A stretch of DNA of 14,670 nucleotides, taken from Gemmatimonadota bacterium (lineage in GTDB: Bacteria; Latescibacterota; UBA2968; UBA8231). Of the stretch, positions 1 to 8,167 are shown in pieces (the stretch's first letter is position 1; each line of letters begins with the position of its first letter). A program made the position numbers and the translations under genes. Location of the stretch: positions 1-14,670 of the forward strand of contig JAPOYQ010000619.1 of the NCBI GenBank assembly GCA_026706505.1, written 5' to 3'. The notes beneath the pieces were generated by a model, which did not search any database, had not been told where the DNA came from, and was given only the letters and a program-made list of their open reading frames with translations.

Positions 1-1
1 C

Positions 2-2233
2 TTTAAGGAGGCCGGGGCCAACACAGTAGAGACCTCTGAGAAGGTGTACGGCGACCTTTACCAGTTTTCGCTGGACTATCCCGATTTTACGGTGCGGCCG
101 GTCTTTGACCAAGCCGAGTTTATCCAAGCATCCATCGACAGTGTGATTGAGGCGCTATACCTAGGGGGCGTGTTTGCCTTTATCTCCCTCATCTACTTCC
201 TCAGAGACTTCAAAAATCCCCTTATCGTCGGCCTATCTATACCTGTTTCTATCGTCACCACCTTCATCTGCATGTATTTCCTCGATATTCACTTTAATAT
301 CGTTTCATTGGGCGGGCTGGCGCTGGGCATTGGGATTTTGGTAGATAACTCGATTGTGGTGCTGGAAAACATCTACCGCTATCGCGAATTGGGCCATACC
401 TCCCGCGAGGCGGCCGTGCTCGGCACCGAGGAGGTCGGGCTGGCCATTACCGCCTCGACCCTGACCACCATGGCCGTGTTTCTGCCCTTAGTGTACGTCA
501 AAGGGATGGCCGGGGCGCTCTTTTACCAGCAGGCCGTCACCATCTCTTTGGCCTTAGCTGCTTCCCTGCTGGTGTCCATTACCCTGCTGCCCATGCTGTC
601 TTCTAGAAGATGGAAGAGGCAACCGAGCCGTGTCCTCCATCGGATGGCGACCCCGTTGGTTTGGACCATTGACCTTTTTCAGCGGGTGTTCGGCGCGTTC
701 TTTGCTCTCTATGAACGGGTCTTAGCCGGTGCCCTGCGCCACCGCTACACGGTCATGGTGGCCGCGTTTGCGTTGCTCGCCTTGAGTGGCTGGCTGGCCG
801 TGCGATTGGATCGGGAACTCATGCCGGATGTGGATCGAGGGCATCTCGTCTTGCACGTAGAGTTGCCGACGGAGGCGAGTTTGTCGGCCACCTCGGCGGC
901 GGTCGCTCGGCTGGAGCACCGCCTGCGGCAAGAGGCCGGCGTCCGCTCCGTGTTGGCATCCGTGGGCATCGTCCGCGAGAGCGTAGCCGGGGGGTATCGG
1001 CCCGGACTGAATAAGGCGGTCCTCGACCTTGAGCTTGCCGAGGGTGTGCCAAGCGCGGAGGTGGAGCGAACATTGGAAGCCGCCTTCGCGGACTTTGGCG
1101 AATTATCCCTGACGCTCGCCCAGCCAGAGTCGGTCTTTGAACAGTTGTTTCAGAGACAGCAGACCCTATTCGACGTGAAGATCGTCGGGCCTCAGCTAGA
1201 AACCTTGGCGGCTCTGAGCGAGCAGACCGCAGACTTTATGCGGCAGACCGCCGGCTTTGCGCACGTGGTTTCCGACCTGCGAACCGGCAAGCGGACCTTT
1301 GAGGTCGTTATCGACCGCGACGCCGCTATAAACTATGGCATTCGCATCGAACAACTCACCGATTTCATCAACCGGCAGCTACAAGGCAGCACCCCCACCC
1401 AGTTTGTCGATTTTGTCGATCGCATTGACATTCGGGTGCGCGCCGGACACTCCGACGAGCTCGACCCACAGCGCATCTTGAGCCTACAGTACCCGGTGCA
1501 GCGAAAAGACCGCACCATCCACGTTCCCCTTTCCCAACTCATCCGGTTGGAACCCAGCCAAGGCTACGAGGAAATCCATCGCGAAGACCAAAGTCGCACC
1601 GCAACCATAACGGCTACTCTTCAAGGCATTGATCGCACCGAAGCCCAAGCCAAACTCACCGCGCTGTTGGATGGCCTGACCGTGCCCAGTGGGCACTGGG
1701 TAGCCGTCGGAACCCACTACGCGCAGATGCAAGAGCAGTACCGGAACCTGTACGTGCTGGTCGCCTTGGCGGTGATCTTGGTGTACTGCATCCTCGCCGC
1801 CCAGTTTGAATCGCTGGTCGTCCCCTTTGTGATCGTCGCGGCCGTGCCGCTAGCGTCCATGGGGGTGGTTTTCGCATTGTGGGCGACTAATAATACCCTG
1901 AACATCATGTCCTTGTTGGGGTGTATTGTACTGGTGGGTATTGTGGTGAATGACTCGATTGTCAAGGTCGATTTCATCCACAAGCGCTTCCGCTCTGACG
2001 GCACCCTGCAGGAGGCTATTGTGGGAGCCGGACAAAAGCGCTTCCGGCCCATTTGCATGACCACCCTGACCACAGTTTGCGGCCTCCTGCCCATGGCCTT
2101 GTCCAGCGGCAGTGGGGCCGAGTTGCGGCATCCGCTGGCCTGGGCCATTGTCGGCGGTCTATCCCTGGCGACCCTGCTAACTCTAATTGTCATTCCCATC
2201 CTCTACTCGGTGGTGGTACGAGAGAAAGTCTGA
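2..2233 (+). CDS. RND efflux pump inner-membrane subunit, HAE/AcrB-like (5' end outside window)
   Basis: This is the C-terminal 70% of a proton-driven RND exporter that works with a periplasmic adaptor and a TolC-like channel. The frame is open through base 2, so the start lies upstream; GTG at 44 is internal. Numbering from that codon, TM2-TM6 span about residues 35-185, TM7 about 229-252, the second periplasmic porter/docking half about 260-570, and TM8-TM12 about 571-725. TM4 holds LVDNSIVVLENIYR with D101 matching AcrB D407, which implies about 305 missing residues and a normal length near 1035. The second TM4 Asp is Asn (N102). TM10 reads VVNDSIVKVDF: the AcrB K940 position is Asn and a Lys (K641) lies three residues later. 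The end carries the family's RPICMTTLTT and IPILY motifs. A second RND gene follows after 2 bp. The substrate is unknown; drugs, bile-like amphiphiles or lipids are all possible. Confidence 0.95.
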   Translation, partial: FKEAGANTVETSEKVYGDLYQFSLDYPDFTVRPVFDQAEFIQASIDSVIEALYLGGVFAFISLIYFLRDFKNPLIVGLSIPVSIVTTFICMYFLDIHFNIVSLGGLALGIGILVDNSIVVLENIYRYRELGHTSREAAVLGTEEVGLAITASTLTTMAVFLPLVYVKGMAGALFYQQAVTISLALAASLLVSITLLPMLSSRRWKRQPSRVLHRMATPLVWTIDLFQRVFGAFFALYERVLAGALRHRYTVMVAAFALLALSGWLAVRLDRELMPDVDRGHLVLHVELPTEASLSATSAAVARLEHRLRQEAGVRSVLASVGIVRESVAGGYRPGLNKAVLDLELAEGVPSAEVERTLEAAFADFGELSLTLAQPESVFEQLFQRQQTLFDVKIVGPQLETLAALSEQTADFMRQTAGFAHVVSDLRTGKRTFEVVIDRDAAINYGIRIEQLTDFINRQLQGSTPTQFVDFVDRIDIRVRAGHSDELDPQRILSLQYPVQRKDRTIHVPLSQLIRLEPSQGYEEIHREDQSRTATITATLQGIDRTEAQAKLTALLDGLTVPSGHWVAVGTHYAQMQEQYRNLYVLVALAVILVYCILAAQFESLVVPFVIVAAVPLASMGVVFALWATNNTLNIMSLLGCIVLVGIVVNDSIVKVDFIHKRFRSDGTLQEAIVGAGQKRFRPICMTTLTTVCGLLPMALSSGSGAELRHPLAWAIVGGLSLATLLTLIVIPILYSVVVREKV

Positions 2234-2235
2234 CG

Positions 2236-5200
2236 GTGGGGATAGCCGACAAATTGTTAGACCGGCCCGTGGCCATAGGAGTCGCCAGTGCGGCTGTGCT
2301 GGCCATCGGTCTGCTCTGCTCTCCCCTCATACCCATCGACACTACGGAAGAAGCCGATAGTCCCCAGCTAACGGTGAACCTTTCTTGGCCGGGGGCCTCG
2401 GCCGTCGTGATAGAATCGAGGCTCACAGCCCCGTTAGAGTCGCTAGTGCGAGGAGTGCCAGATGTAGTCGAATTGCGCTCTGTCACTTCGGCCGGGAGAG
2501 CCTATATCACGGCCGAATTTGCCCGCACGGCCGATTTGCAGCTAGCCGAATTGGAACTCAACGAGAAAATCCACTCGTTCTTCCGCCAGCGGCCCCCGGG
2601 CGTCTCCTATCCAGTAGTGCGGCGCTTTGAGCCGGATCTGCTGCGCGACCTGCGCGGCTTTATCCGTTTTCAGGTGCTCGGGCGCGCGGACCCGGGCGCG
2701 CTCCGCACACTCGTAGAAGACAAGGTGCGACTCCCACTGCTGTCTGTACCCGGGGTCAGAGAGGTCTCGGTGCAAGGAGGGAGAGAGCAAGGCATCCTCA
2801 TCGAGTTGGACCACGCCTTGGCTCAACGTTGGGGGATTGACTTGCGGGCACTGCGGGCGGCGTTGGCAGCGCAGGATATGCAGACCCGCTCCTTGGGGAC
2901 GACCAAGGCGCACAGCACCCTGAGCCGCATCCAACTGCAAGGAGGCGTTGAGCATCTCGATGCGCTCAGGCAGATTCCCCTCAAGCGGATGGCGGGCGGG
3001 CGCGTCCTTTACTTGGGAGATGTAGCGACCGTCCGCTACCAGACTAGCGATCCGCAGGTCCTGTACCGGATCAACGGACGCAACGGTATTGCAGTGCAGG
3101 TCGAAAAGATGGCCGGTAGCGACATGATTGGTATCTCCCGACGGGTGCGGGCCAAGCTGGCTGCCATTGCTGCGCAGTTGCCGGAGGAGGTCGAGATCGC
3201 AGTGCTCAACGACGAGGGCGCTCGCATTGAGGACGACCTCCACTTCTTGCTGCGTCGGTCCGCTTTCTCCATCCTGTGTATCGCGCTCGTGCTGATCGGG
3301 GTGTTCAAACGGCTCCAGACCCCTGTGTTGATCCTGTGCTCGGTCGCACTTTCCATGCTGGGGGCGTTCAGCCTGTTCTTCCTCTTTGGCCTACCACTGA
3401 ACCTAATTACCTTGGCCGGTTTTACCATCGGGTTTGGGATTATCATCGACAACGCCATCGTCGTCTATGACTACATCCACCGCCGCGCCGAGGACTGCGG
3501 TCCGGAAGGGGATATAAAAGAAGCCATAGCCGAGGGTCTGCGCGAGGTGATGTACCCCTTAGTGGTTTCCAACCTAACCACTTTAGGGGCTTTTCTGCCG
3601 GTGTTTTTCCTCTCCCCTCAATTGCAGCGATATTTCACGCCCTTTGTCGTGTCGTTGGGCCTAACGCTCATCCTAGCCCTAGTTTTCGCCCTCACCCTGA
3701 TTCCGACGTTTTTCTACCAGAGCGTCCGCCGGGTTGCTCCATCCTCAGCGGCAGATCGCCGCCTCTATGGGGCGTACCGCCGCGCTCTCACCTTTTGCGT
3801 CCGCCGCAAGGGGTGGGTGCTAGGGCTAGTCGCGTGGATGGTAGGCGTTCCCCTATGGCTCTTGCCAGACGAAGTGGGAACGCGCCAGGGGTTGGTGGAA
3901 AAAGGGAGGCTCACAGGTGCAATTGAGACACGTCAAGAGTATCAACAATGGCTCGCCGATAGGGATAGTATCGCGGCGTTGGGTACGTTCGGCAGCAGAG
4001 TGTTGGTGTCTGAAAAGGAAGGGGGATCCGGTTCCGCTTGGACACGGCTTTACGATGGGGGGACGCGGTTCTACAACACGGTGTGGGGCAACCCGCTAGT
4101 AGGCGCGGTTAAACCGGCGCTCTTTAGCGTGTTCGGTGGTGCGACCTACTTTTTGTTCCGCGACGTCGGCCACCGGATAGAAGAGTCACCGTATAGACAC
4201 CTCTTGCGGGAAATAACCGAAGGGTTTTCACTGATCGTCTTCCTCGAAATGCCGCACAACGCACACATCAGCCGACTGGACGGACTGTTGCAGGGCATTG
4301 AAAAGCAGGTACTCTTGTTTTCCCCGTACATCAGGGGAATCATTACCCAAACGCACGGCCGGTACGGGCTTGTGCAGGTGTTGCTGGAGGAAGAGTACAA
4401 AAGGTCAAATGTGCCCTACGTGCTATACGACAATTTAGCGGCTTACGGGCACAACATCGGCGGCGTTGGCTTTCGGATATGGGGCCAGGACCTAGAACCG
4501 GAGGGGAGAGGGCTGGGAGGTGGTTTGAGTGCGTCGAGGCGACTGGAAGTAAAGGGCTATAATTTTAGGCAGGTAGGCCAAATCGCCACCGGAATCGCTG
4601 ATCGATTGCAGGATCGCCGATCGCGGCGGATCAAAGATATTCACATCGACCGCGCCTATGGGCCACCTCGTTACGAGGTGCTAGCCCAGATTGACCACGC
4701 CAAGACCGCGCCGCTGGGCCTTGACCACGCCGCTGTCGCCGATCAGATACAAACCCGGCTCGACGGTGGGGCCCCGGTCGCCAAACTATACGTGGACCGT
4801 CGGGAGTATATGGCGGCTGTTGCTGATACGACGGCCCGCCGTACCGATCTGCGCCGCCTGAATCAGGCCTTATTGGCGGAAGGGGGTGCCCGCATCGGCG
4901 ATGTCAGCCACTTGCAAAAGCACTATGTGCGGCCCGAGATCAAGCGGGAAAATCAGCGTTATATCAAAGAGGTCGGGTTTACGATCTTGGGCGATTTCTC
5001 TTACTCCGAAATGGTGGTGCAGGATATAATGGACCACACACCCATACCCTATGGATACAGCTTGTCGCGGGGTTATATAATGTCGGTTTTCAGTGAAGAG
5101 GAAGAACGAGAACTGGCCCTCATCGTGCTGCTCTCGGTCGTCTTAGTCTGGATGATCGCGGCGGCTCTTTTTGAGTCTTGGACTTGGCCATTGCTGGTGT

Positions 5201-5634
5201 TGCTCGCCCTGCCGCTAGCCCTGATCGGGGTGGGTGCCGGGTTTTACTTGTCGGGCGCTTCTTTCGACCAAGGTGGATATGCTTCACTGCTGCTTTTGAT
5301 GGGTATTTCTGTGAACAACTCCATCTTGCTGGTACACCATATTTCTAGAGCGTTACGAACACAGCCAGCGGCTCGGCAGGACGCGGTTACCCGCGCCGCG
5401 TTCCAGCGGTTGCGCCCCATTTTCATTACCACTCTGACGACGATCGCCGGGTTTTTTCCGTTGTTGTTGCAAGGAAACCGGGGGGACATCTGGTACACCT
5501 TGGCCTTAGGCACATCAGGGGGGCTAATATCTTCATCGGTGCTGGTGGTGCTGGTCGTGCCGCTATGTCTGATTTGGCGAGGCTCAGCCCGCCTCAGAGC
5601 CAGTTATGAAGCACGATTCAATCAGGGCAAGTAG
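2236..5634 (+). CDS. Second RND efflux subunit, long variant with insertion after TM7
   Basis: This is a full-length RND permease of about 1132 aa, against about 1030-1050 for AcrB-type proteins. The GTG start at 2236 lies 2 bp after the previous stop and puts the TM4 Asp at residue 405, close to AcrB D407. A GAGAG stretch about 11 bases upstream is only a weak ribosome site, so translational coupling is likely. TM1 lies near residues 10-30, the first porter half at about 40-330, TM2-6 at about 335-500, TM7 at about 525-543, and TM8-12 at about 955-1115. After LPDE (543-546) come about 110 extra residues before the usual porter strand at about 664. From memory this resembles a Bacteroidetes RND subtype. 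TM4 reads IIDNAIVV and TM10 SVNNSILL, so only one of the classic proton-relay residues remains. It may pair with the upstream subunit, as MdtB does with MdtC. The coding end overlaps the convergent rnd gene by 17 bp. Confidence 0.93.
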   Translation: MGIADKLLDRPVAIGVASAAVLAIGLLCSPLIPIDTTEEADSPQLTVNLSWPGASAVVIESRLTAPLESLVRGVPDVVELRSVTSAGRAYITAEFARTADLQLAELELNEKIHSFFRQRPPGVSYPVVRRFEPDLLRDLRGFIRFQVLGRADPGALRTLVEDKVRLPLLSVPGVREVSVQGGREQGILIELDHALAQRWGIDLRALRAALAAQDMQTRSLGTTKAHSTLSRIQLQGGVEHLDALRQIPLKRMAGGRVLYLGDVATVRYQTSDPQVLYRINGRNGIAVQVEKMAGSDMIGISRRVRAKLAAIAAQLPEEVEIAVLNDEGARIEDDLHFLLRRSAFSILCIALVLIGVFKRLQTPVLILCSVALSMLGAFSLFFLFGLPLNLITLAGFTIGFGIIIDNAIVVYDYIHRRAEDCGPEGDIKEAIAEGLREVMYPLVVSNLTTLGAFLPVFFLSPQLQRYFTPFVVSLGLTLILALVFALTLIPTFFYQSVRRVAPSSAADRRLYGAYRRALTFCVRRKGWVLGLVAWMVGVPLWLLPDEVGTRQGLVEKGRLTGAIETRQEYQQWLADRDSIAALGTFGSRVLVSEKEGGSGSAWTRLYDGGTRFYNTVWGNPLVGAVKPALFSVFGGATYFLFRDVGHRIEESPYRHLLREITEGFSLIVFLEMPHNAHISRLDGLLQGIEKQVLLFSPYIRGIITQTHGRYGLVQVLLEEEYKRSNVPYVLYDNLAAYGHNIGGVGFRIWGQDLEPEGRGLGGGLSASRRLEVKGYNFRQVGQIATGIADRLQDRRSRRIKDIHIDRAYGPPRYEVLAQIDHAKTAPLGLDHAAVADQIQTRLDGGAPVAKLYVDRREYMAAVADTTARRTDLRRLNQALLAEGGARIGDVSHLQKHYVRPEIKRENQRYIKEVGFTILGDFSYSEMVVQDIMDHTPIPYGYSLSRGYIMSVFSEEEERELALIVLLSVVLVWMIAAALFESWTWPLLVLLALPLALIGVGAGFYLSGASFDQGGYASLLLLMGISVNNSILLVHHISRALRTQPAARQDAVTRAAFQRLRPIFITTLTTIAGFFPLLLQGNRGDIWYTLALGTSGGLISSSVLVVLVVPLCLIWRGSARLRASYEARFNQGK

Positions 5635-6727
5635 CGATGCCGTATAGGGCTTCGCCAATGAAATCGCGCCGCCATCCGCGCAGGAGGCGATGATCCTCGG
5701 GCGTAGCCGCGACCGCGTCGATGACAAGGTTGTGAACTTCGGCGCGGGTCGCGACAAAGGGCGCGTCAATCCGCGCCGTGTTGCTTTGCTGGCGCAAGTA
5801 ATCCATGGACTGGGAGAGTTTGCGTTCGACGATCTCCTTGTCGAGTTGAGGTCGGCGCGGCCGGGGTGGGCACTCCGCGTCGGGGACGGCCAAGCCACGG
5901 CGAATCTGTTCGACAAGACAGCGGTCGTAGCGGCGATTGCCGAGTGCGCGGACCCGGCCCAGTTCCTCCCGCGATTGGGGCTTGCGCCGGGCCAGTAACA
6001 CGAGAACTTCGTCCGTCAGTACGTGATTGCGCGGCCGGTCGCAGCGCTGGGCTTCTTCTTCGCGCCAAGCGGCCAACTCGCGGAGGATGGCTAGTTCGCG
6101 CGAGGAAGCTCGGCCCGTGCCCTTGATCCGCGTGAATTGCTCGCGCGGGTCTCGCTCTTCGTATAGCCGCGGGTCGTCGTACGCGGCCATCTCCTCTGTC
6201 AGCCAAGTGCTGCGACCAATTTCCTCGACGCGCTCCTGCAACACGTCGCGCGCCTCGTGCAGATAGCGCACGTCTTCAATGGCGTACGCTAGTTGATCTT
6301 CGGAGAGTGGGCGACGGACCCAATTGGTGAGTGTCTCGGTCTTGTCGAGGACCACGCCGAGGGTTTGCTCCAAAAGCTCGGCCAGCGAAGTGGTAGAACT
6401 CATATTGGCAAGCCCAGCTGCGCAGCGGGTGTCGAAGACGTTGCGCGGAAAAGCACCCGTGGCTCGGCGCAGAATAGCCAAGTCCTGTTGGGCGTCGTGG
6501 AGAATCAGTTCGACCTCGGCGTGCTCCAACAGGGCACCAAGGGGCGAGAGATCCGCAATCGCCACCGGGTCAATCAGGTGGCAGTCGCCGTCGGCGAGGG
6601 CCAATTGGATTACGCCTAGCTTGGGATAGTAGGTGCGGTTCCAAACGAATTCAGTGTCTAGGGCAACGCGCTCACAGTCTAGAGCGCGCTCGACAAGTTC
6701 GGCAAGGGCCTTTGCAGTGTGAATCAT
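5618..6727 (-). CDS. rnd: Ribonuclease D (3'-5' exoribonuclease, DEDDy)
   Basis: This enzyme trims 3' ends of tRNA precursors and other small RNAs in the cytoplasm, using two metal ions. The 369 aa length matches the E. coli enzyme (about 375). All catalytic residues are visible: D24 and E26 in ALDTEF (Exo I), D82 in HDAQQDL (Exo II), and Y148 and D152 in YAIEDVRYL (Exo III, the Tyr subtype). Their spacing is nearly identical to E. coli D28/E30/D85/Y151/D155. An HRDC nucleic-acid-binding domain follows at about residues 205-285, then a basic C-terminal region as in RNase D. The ATG at 6727 is chosen because the catalytic domain begins right behind it; no good Shine-Dalgarno site is visible. 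It lies 52 bp downstream of the MFS gene on the same strand and may be cotranscribed with it, although a housekeeping nuclease need not share its function. Confidence 0.95.
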   Translation of the reverse strand: MIHTAKALAELVERALDCERVALDTEFVWNRTYYPKLGVIQLALADGDCHLIDPVAIADLSPLGALLEHAEVELILHDAQQDLAILRRATGAFPRNVFDTRCAAGLANMSSTTSLAELLEQTLGVVLDKTETLTNWVRRPLSEDQLAYAIEDVRYLHEARDVLQERVEEIGRSTWLTEEMAAYDDPRLYEERDPREQFTRIKGTGRASSRELAILRELAAWREEEAQRCDRPRNHVLTDEVLVLLARRKPQSREELGRVRALGNRRYDRCLVEQIRRGLAVPDAECPPRPRRPQLDKEIVERKLSQSMDYLRQQSNTARIDAPFVATRAEVHNLVIDAVAATPEDHRLLRGWRRDFIGEALYGIATCPD

Positions 6728-6779
6728 GCGTCCATGGGCATCTTAAGAAGTGAGGATTAAGCAACATACAACGAGGGCT

Positions 6780-8081
6780 TTAAGATGACAAGCTCCAGAA
6801 GCGGCGCACGGGGGTTTGCTCCCGGTAACCGGCCAGCCGAGTACTGAGTAGCCAAGCCGCAACAAACGCGAGCTGGACTGCACACAAGTAAAAAAGTGGT
6901 CCCTGCGGACCTACCAGAGCAGCAGACCATTGGAAACAAGCCCCACCCGCAATGCCGCCAACAATCCCCCCTAGTGCCGAGGCGTACATCGCAAGGGAGA
7001 ATCCCTCGGCCTGGTACTCTTTGGAAACGGCGTCGATCATCGCTCGCGACTGTCCCATCTGGTGGCCGCCGTCCAGCGCGCCCCAGAGCAAATAGACAGC
7101 TCCCGCCCAAAGAGCGATCCACGGTAGGCCTGTGGGCAGAAAAAGCCAAGCAGGTGCCATGCCCGCTTGTAGCAACAGGGTGATGGTCAGCGGTCCCCGG
7201 CTGCCGTGCCGGTCCACCATCCGCCCCCAGCCATGCAGCCCGGCCACATAGCCAAGGGCTTGTACTGGCGTCATCCAGACGAAGTAGCTAACGGGCAGCC
7301 CCCAATCCGTGAGCGCCACGACCCACAGCGGAAAGGTTGCCGCTAGCACGGCCGTGCGGGCCATGACAAAGAGCGCGTATGCGCGCATCTGGGGCGTAGC
7401 TAAGGCTTGGCGCAAGCGGCGAATGAGGCCCTCCCCGGGCGGGGACAGAGGTCGCTCAGCTACTTGGCGCACCAAGAAGGCCCCACCGCAGGTGGAGAAA
7501 ACTGCTAGGGCAAAGAGCGGCCCAAAGTCGTCAGCCATGGGCTGAGAGCCGAGGTACCAGCCGATCAGGATGGGCAAGGCGAGTTCGAGCAGGCGCTGCT
7601 GAAGGCGCATGCGCGTTAGAAAGGCTCCGAGCCCACTGCTAGCGGTGTTGTCTTGGACTAGGGGCCACCAAGCGGTGTTGCCCGCTTGGTATGCGAGACC
7701 GCGCGCGCTAAACAGCGCTAGGCCGATCCAAGCAGCCCAAACCCCGTTTGCGCCATAGAACGCCAACAGCGCCAGTGCTAGCCCAGCCGGAAACGAGCAG
7801 ATCCGGCCCCAAAAGAAGATTCCGGCCTTCCCAGTGCGGTGCATTAGCTGCAACCCGACGACGCGCCCCATCCTCTGTAGATACTCGCTGGTGGCGACTA
7901 AACCGATGAGAAAAGGCGAAGCATTGAGCGAGAGGAGAAAGAGGGGAACGATGGAAGTGAGGAGGGCACTACTGATCGAGCCGCTAACGGCGACGCCGAT
8001 CAGCCGCGACTGGCTGCGGCGACGAGCTGCTGGAGAAATTCTGTGACTGGGGTTTGCCGTGTTGCTTGGAGTGTCGGGCAT
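6780..8081 (-). CDS. MFS transporter, about 12 TM segments
   Basis: This is a 433 aa integral membrane protein of the major facilitator superfamily, moving a small solute by proton coupling or facilitated diffusion. About 12 hydrophobic helices are visible, with a central cytoplasmic loop rich in Arg and Pro at about residues 205-225. A degenerate MFS loop motif appears after TM2 (MHRTGKAG) and a clearer one in the second half (WGRMVDRHGSRG). The ATG at 8081 is preferred. A TTG at 8117 would add 12 residues including four Phe in a row. Neither start has a Shine-Dalgarno site, and the ATG follows a pyrimidine-only run. It lies 86 bp downstream of two sulfatases and a PhyH gene on the same strand, so I infer it imports their substrate. 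Export of a product, or an unrelated role, cannot be excluded. The substrate is unknown. Confidence 0.85.
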   Translation of the reverse strand: MPDTPSNTANPSHRISPAARRRSQSRLIGVAVSGSISSALLTSIVPLFLLSLNASPFLIGLVATSEYLQRMGRVVGLQLMHRTGKAGIFFWGRICSFPAGLALALLAFYGANGVWAAWIGLALFSARGLAYQAGNTAWWPLVQDNTASSGLGAFLTRMRLQQRLLELALPILIGWYLGSQPMADDFGPLFALAVFSTCGGAFLVRQVAERPLSPPGEGLIRRLRQALATPQMRAYALFVMARTAVLAATFPLWVVALTDWGLPVSYFVWMTPVQALGYVAGLHGWGRMVDRHGSRGPLTITLLLQAGMAPAWLFLPTGLPWIALWAGAVYLLWGALDGGHQMGQSRAMIDAVSKEYQAEGFSLAMYASALGGIVGGIAGGACFQWSAALVGPQGPLFYLCAVQLAFVAAWLLSTRLAGYREQTPVRRFWSLSS

Positions 8082-8132
8082 AAAAAAGAAGAAAAGGCCG
8101 ACAGTACGTCTGGGCAAATTGCGCTCAGCGCT

Positions 8133-8146
8133 CGCGCATCAGCGCG
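8133..8146 (-). other. GC hairpin between sulfatase A and MFS gene
   Basis: A perfect inverted repeat (CGCGC, loop TGAT, GCGCG) lies in the 86-bp gap between the sulfatase stop and the MFS start. No T-run follows directly, so it is not a standard intrinsic terminator. A second pairing with the nearby AGCGC...GCGCT is possible. It could weaken read-through or protect an mRNA end, but in GC-rich DNA it could also be chance. Confidence 0.25.
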
Positions 8147-8167
8147 CTAAATGGGTGCTGCTCAACA

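Noticed and set aside
1717..2199. 160-residue minus-strand open frame in the first RND gene
   Set aside because: Shadow frame of the TM8-TM12 region; its composition mirrors the membrane helices on the other strand.
2053..2235. Longer N-terminus for the second RND gene starting at 2053
   Set aside because: It would lie inside the first RND gene and adds a non-RND sequence; the GTG at 2236 gives the AcrB-like position of the TM4 Asp (residue 405).
2542..3243. 233-residue open frame on the minus strand inside the second RND gene
   Set aside because: No recognisable domain; long antisense frames are expected in GC-rich coding DNA, and the plus-strand RND protein is continuous and conserved here.
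6728..6779. Separate promoter for rnd in the 52-bp gap after the MFS gene
   Set aside because: TTGTAT and TAAGAT can be found but are 20 bases apart, too far for a credible sigma70 promoter.
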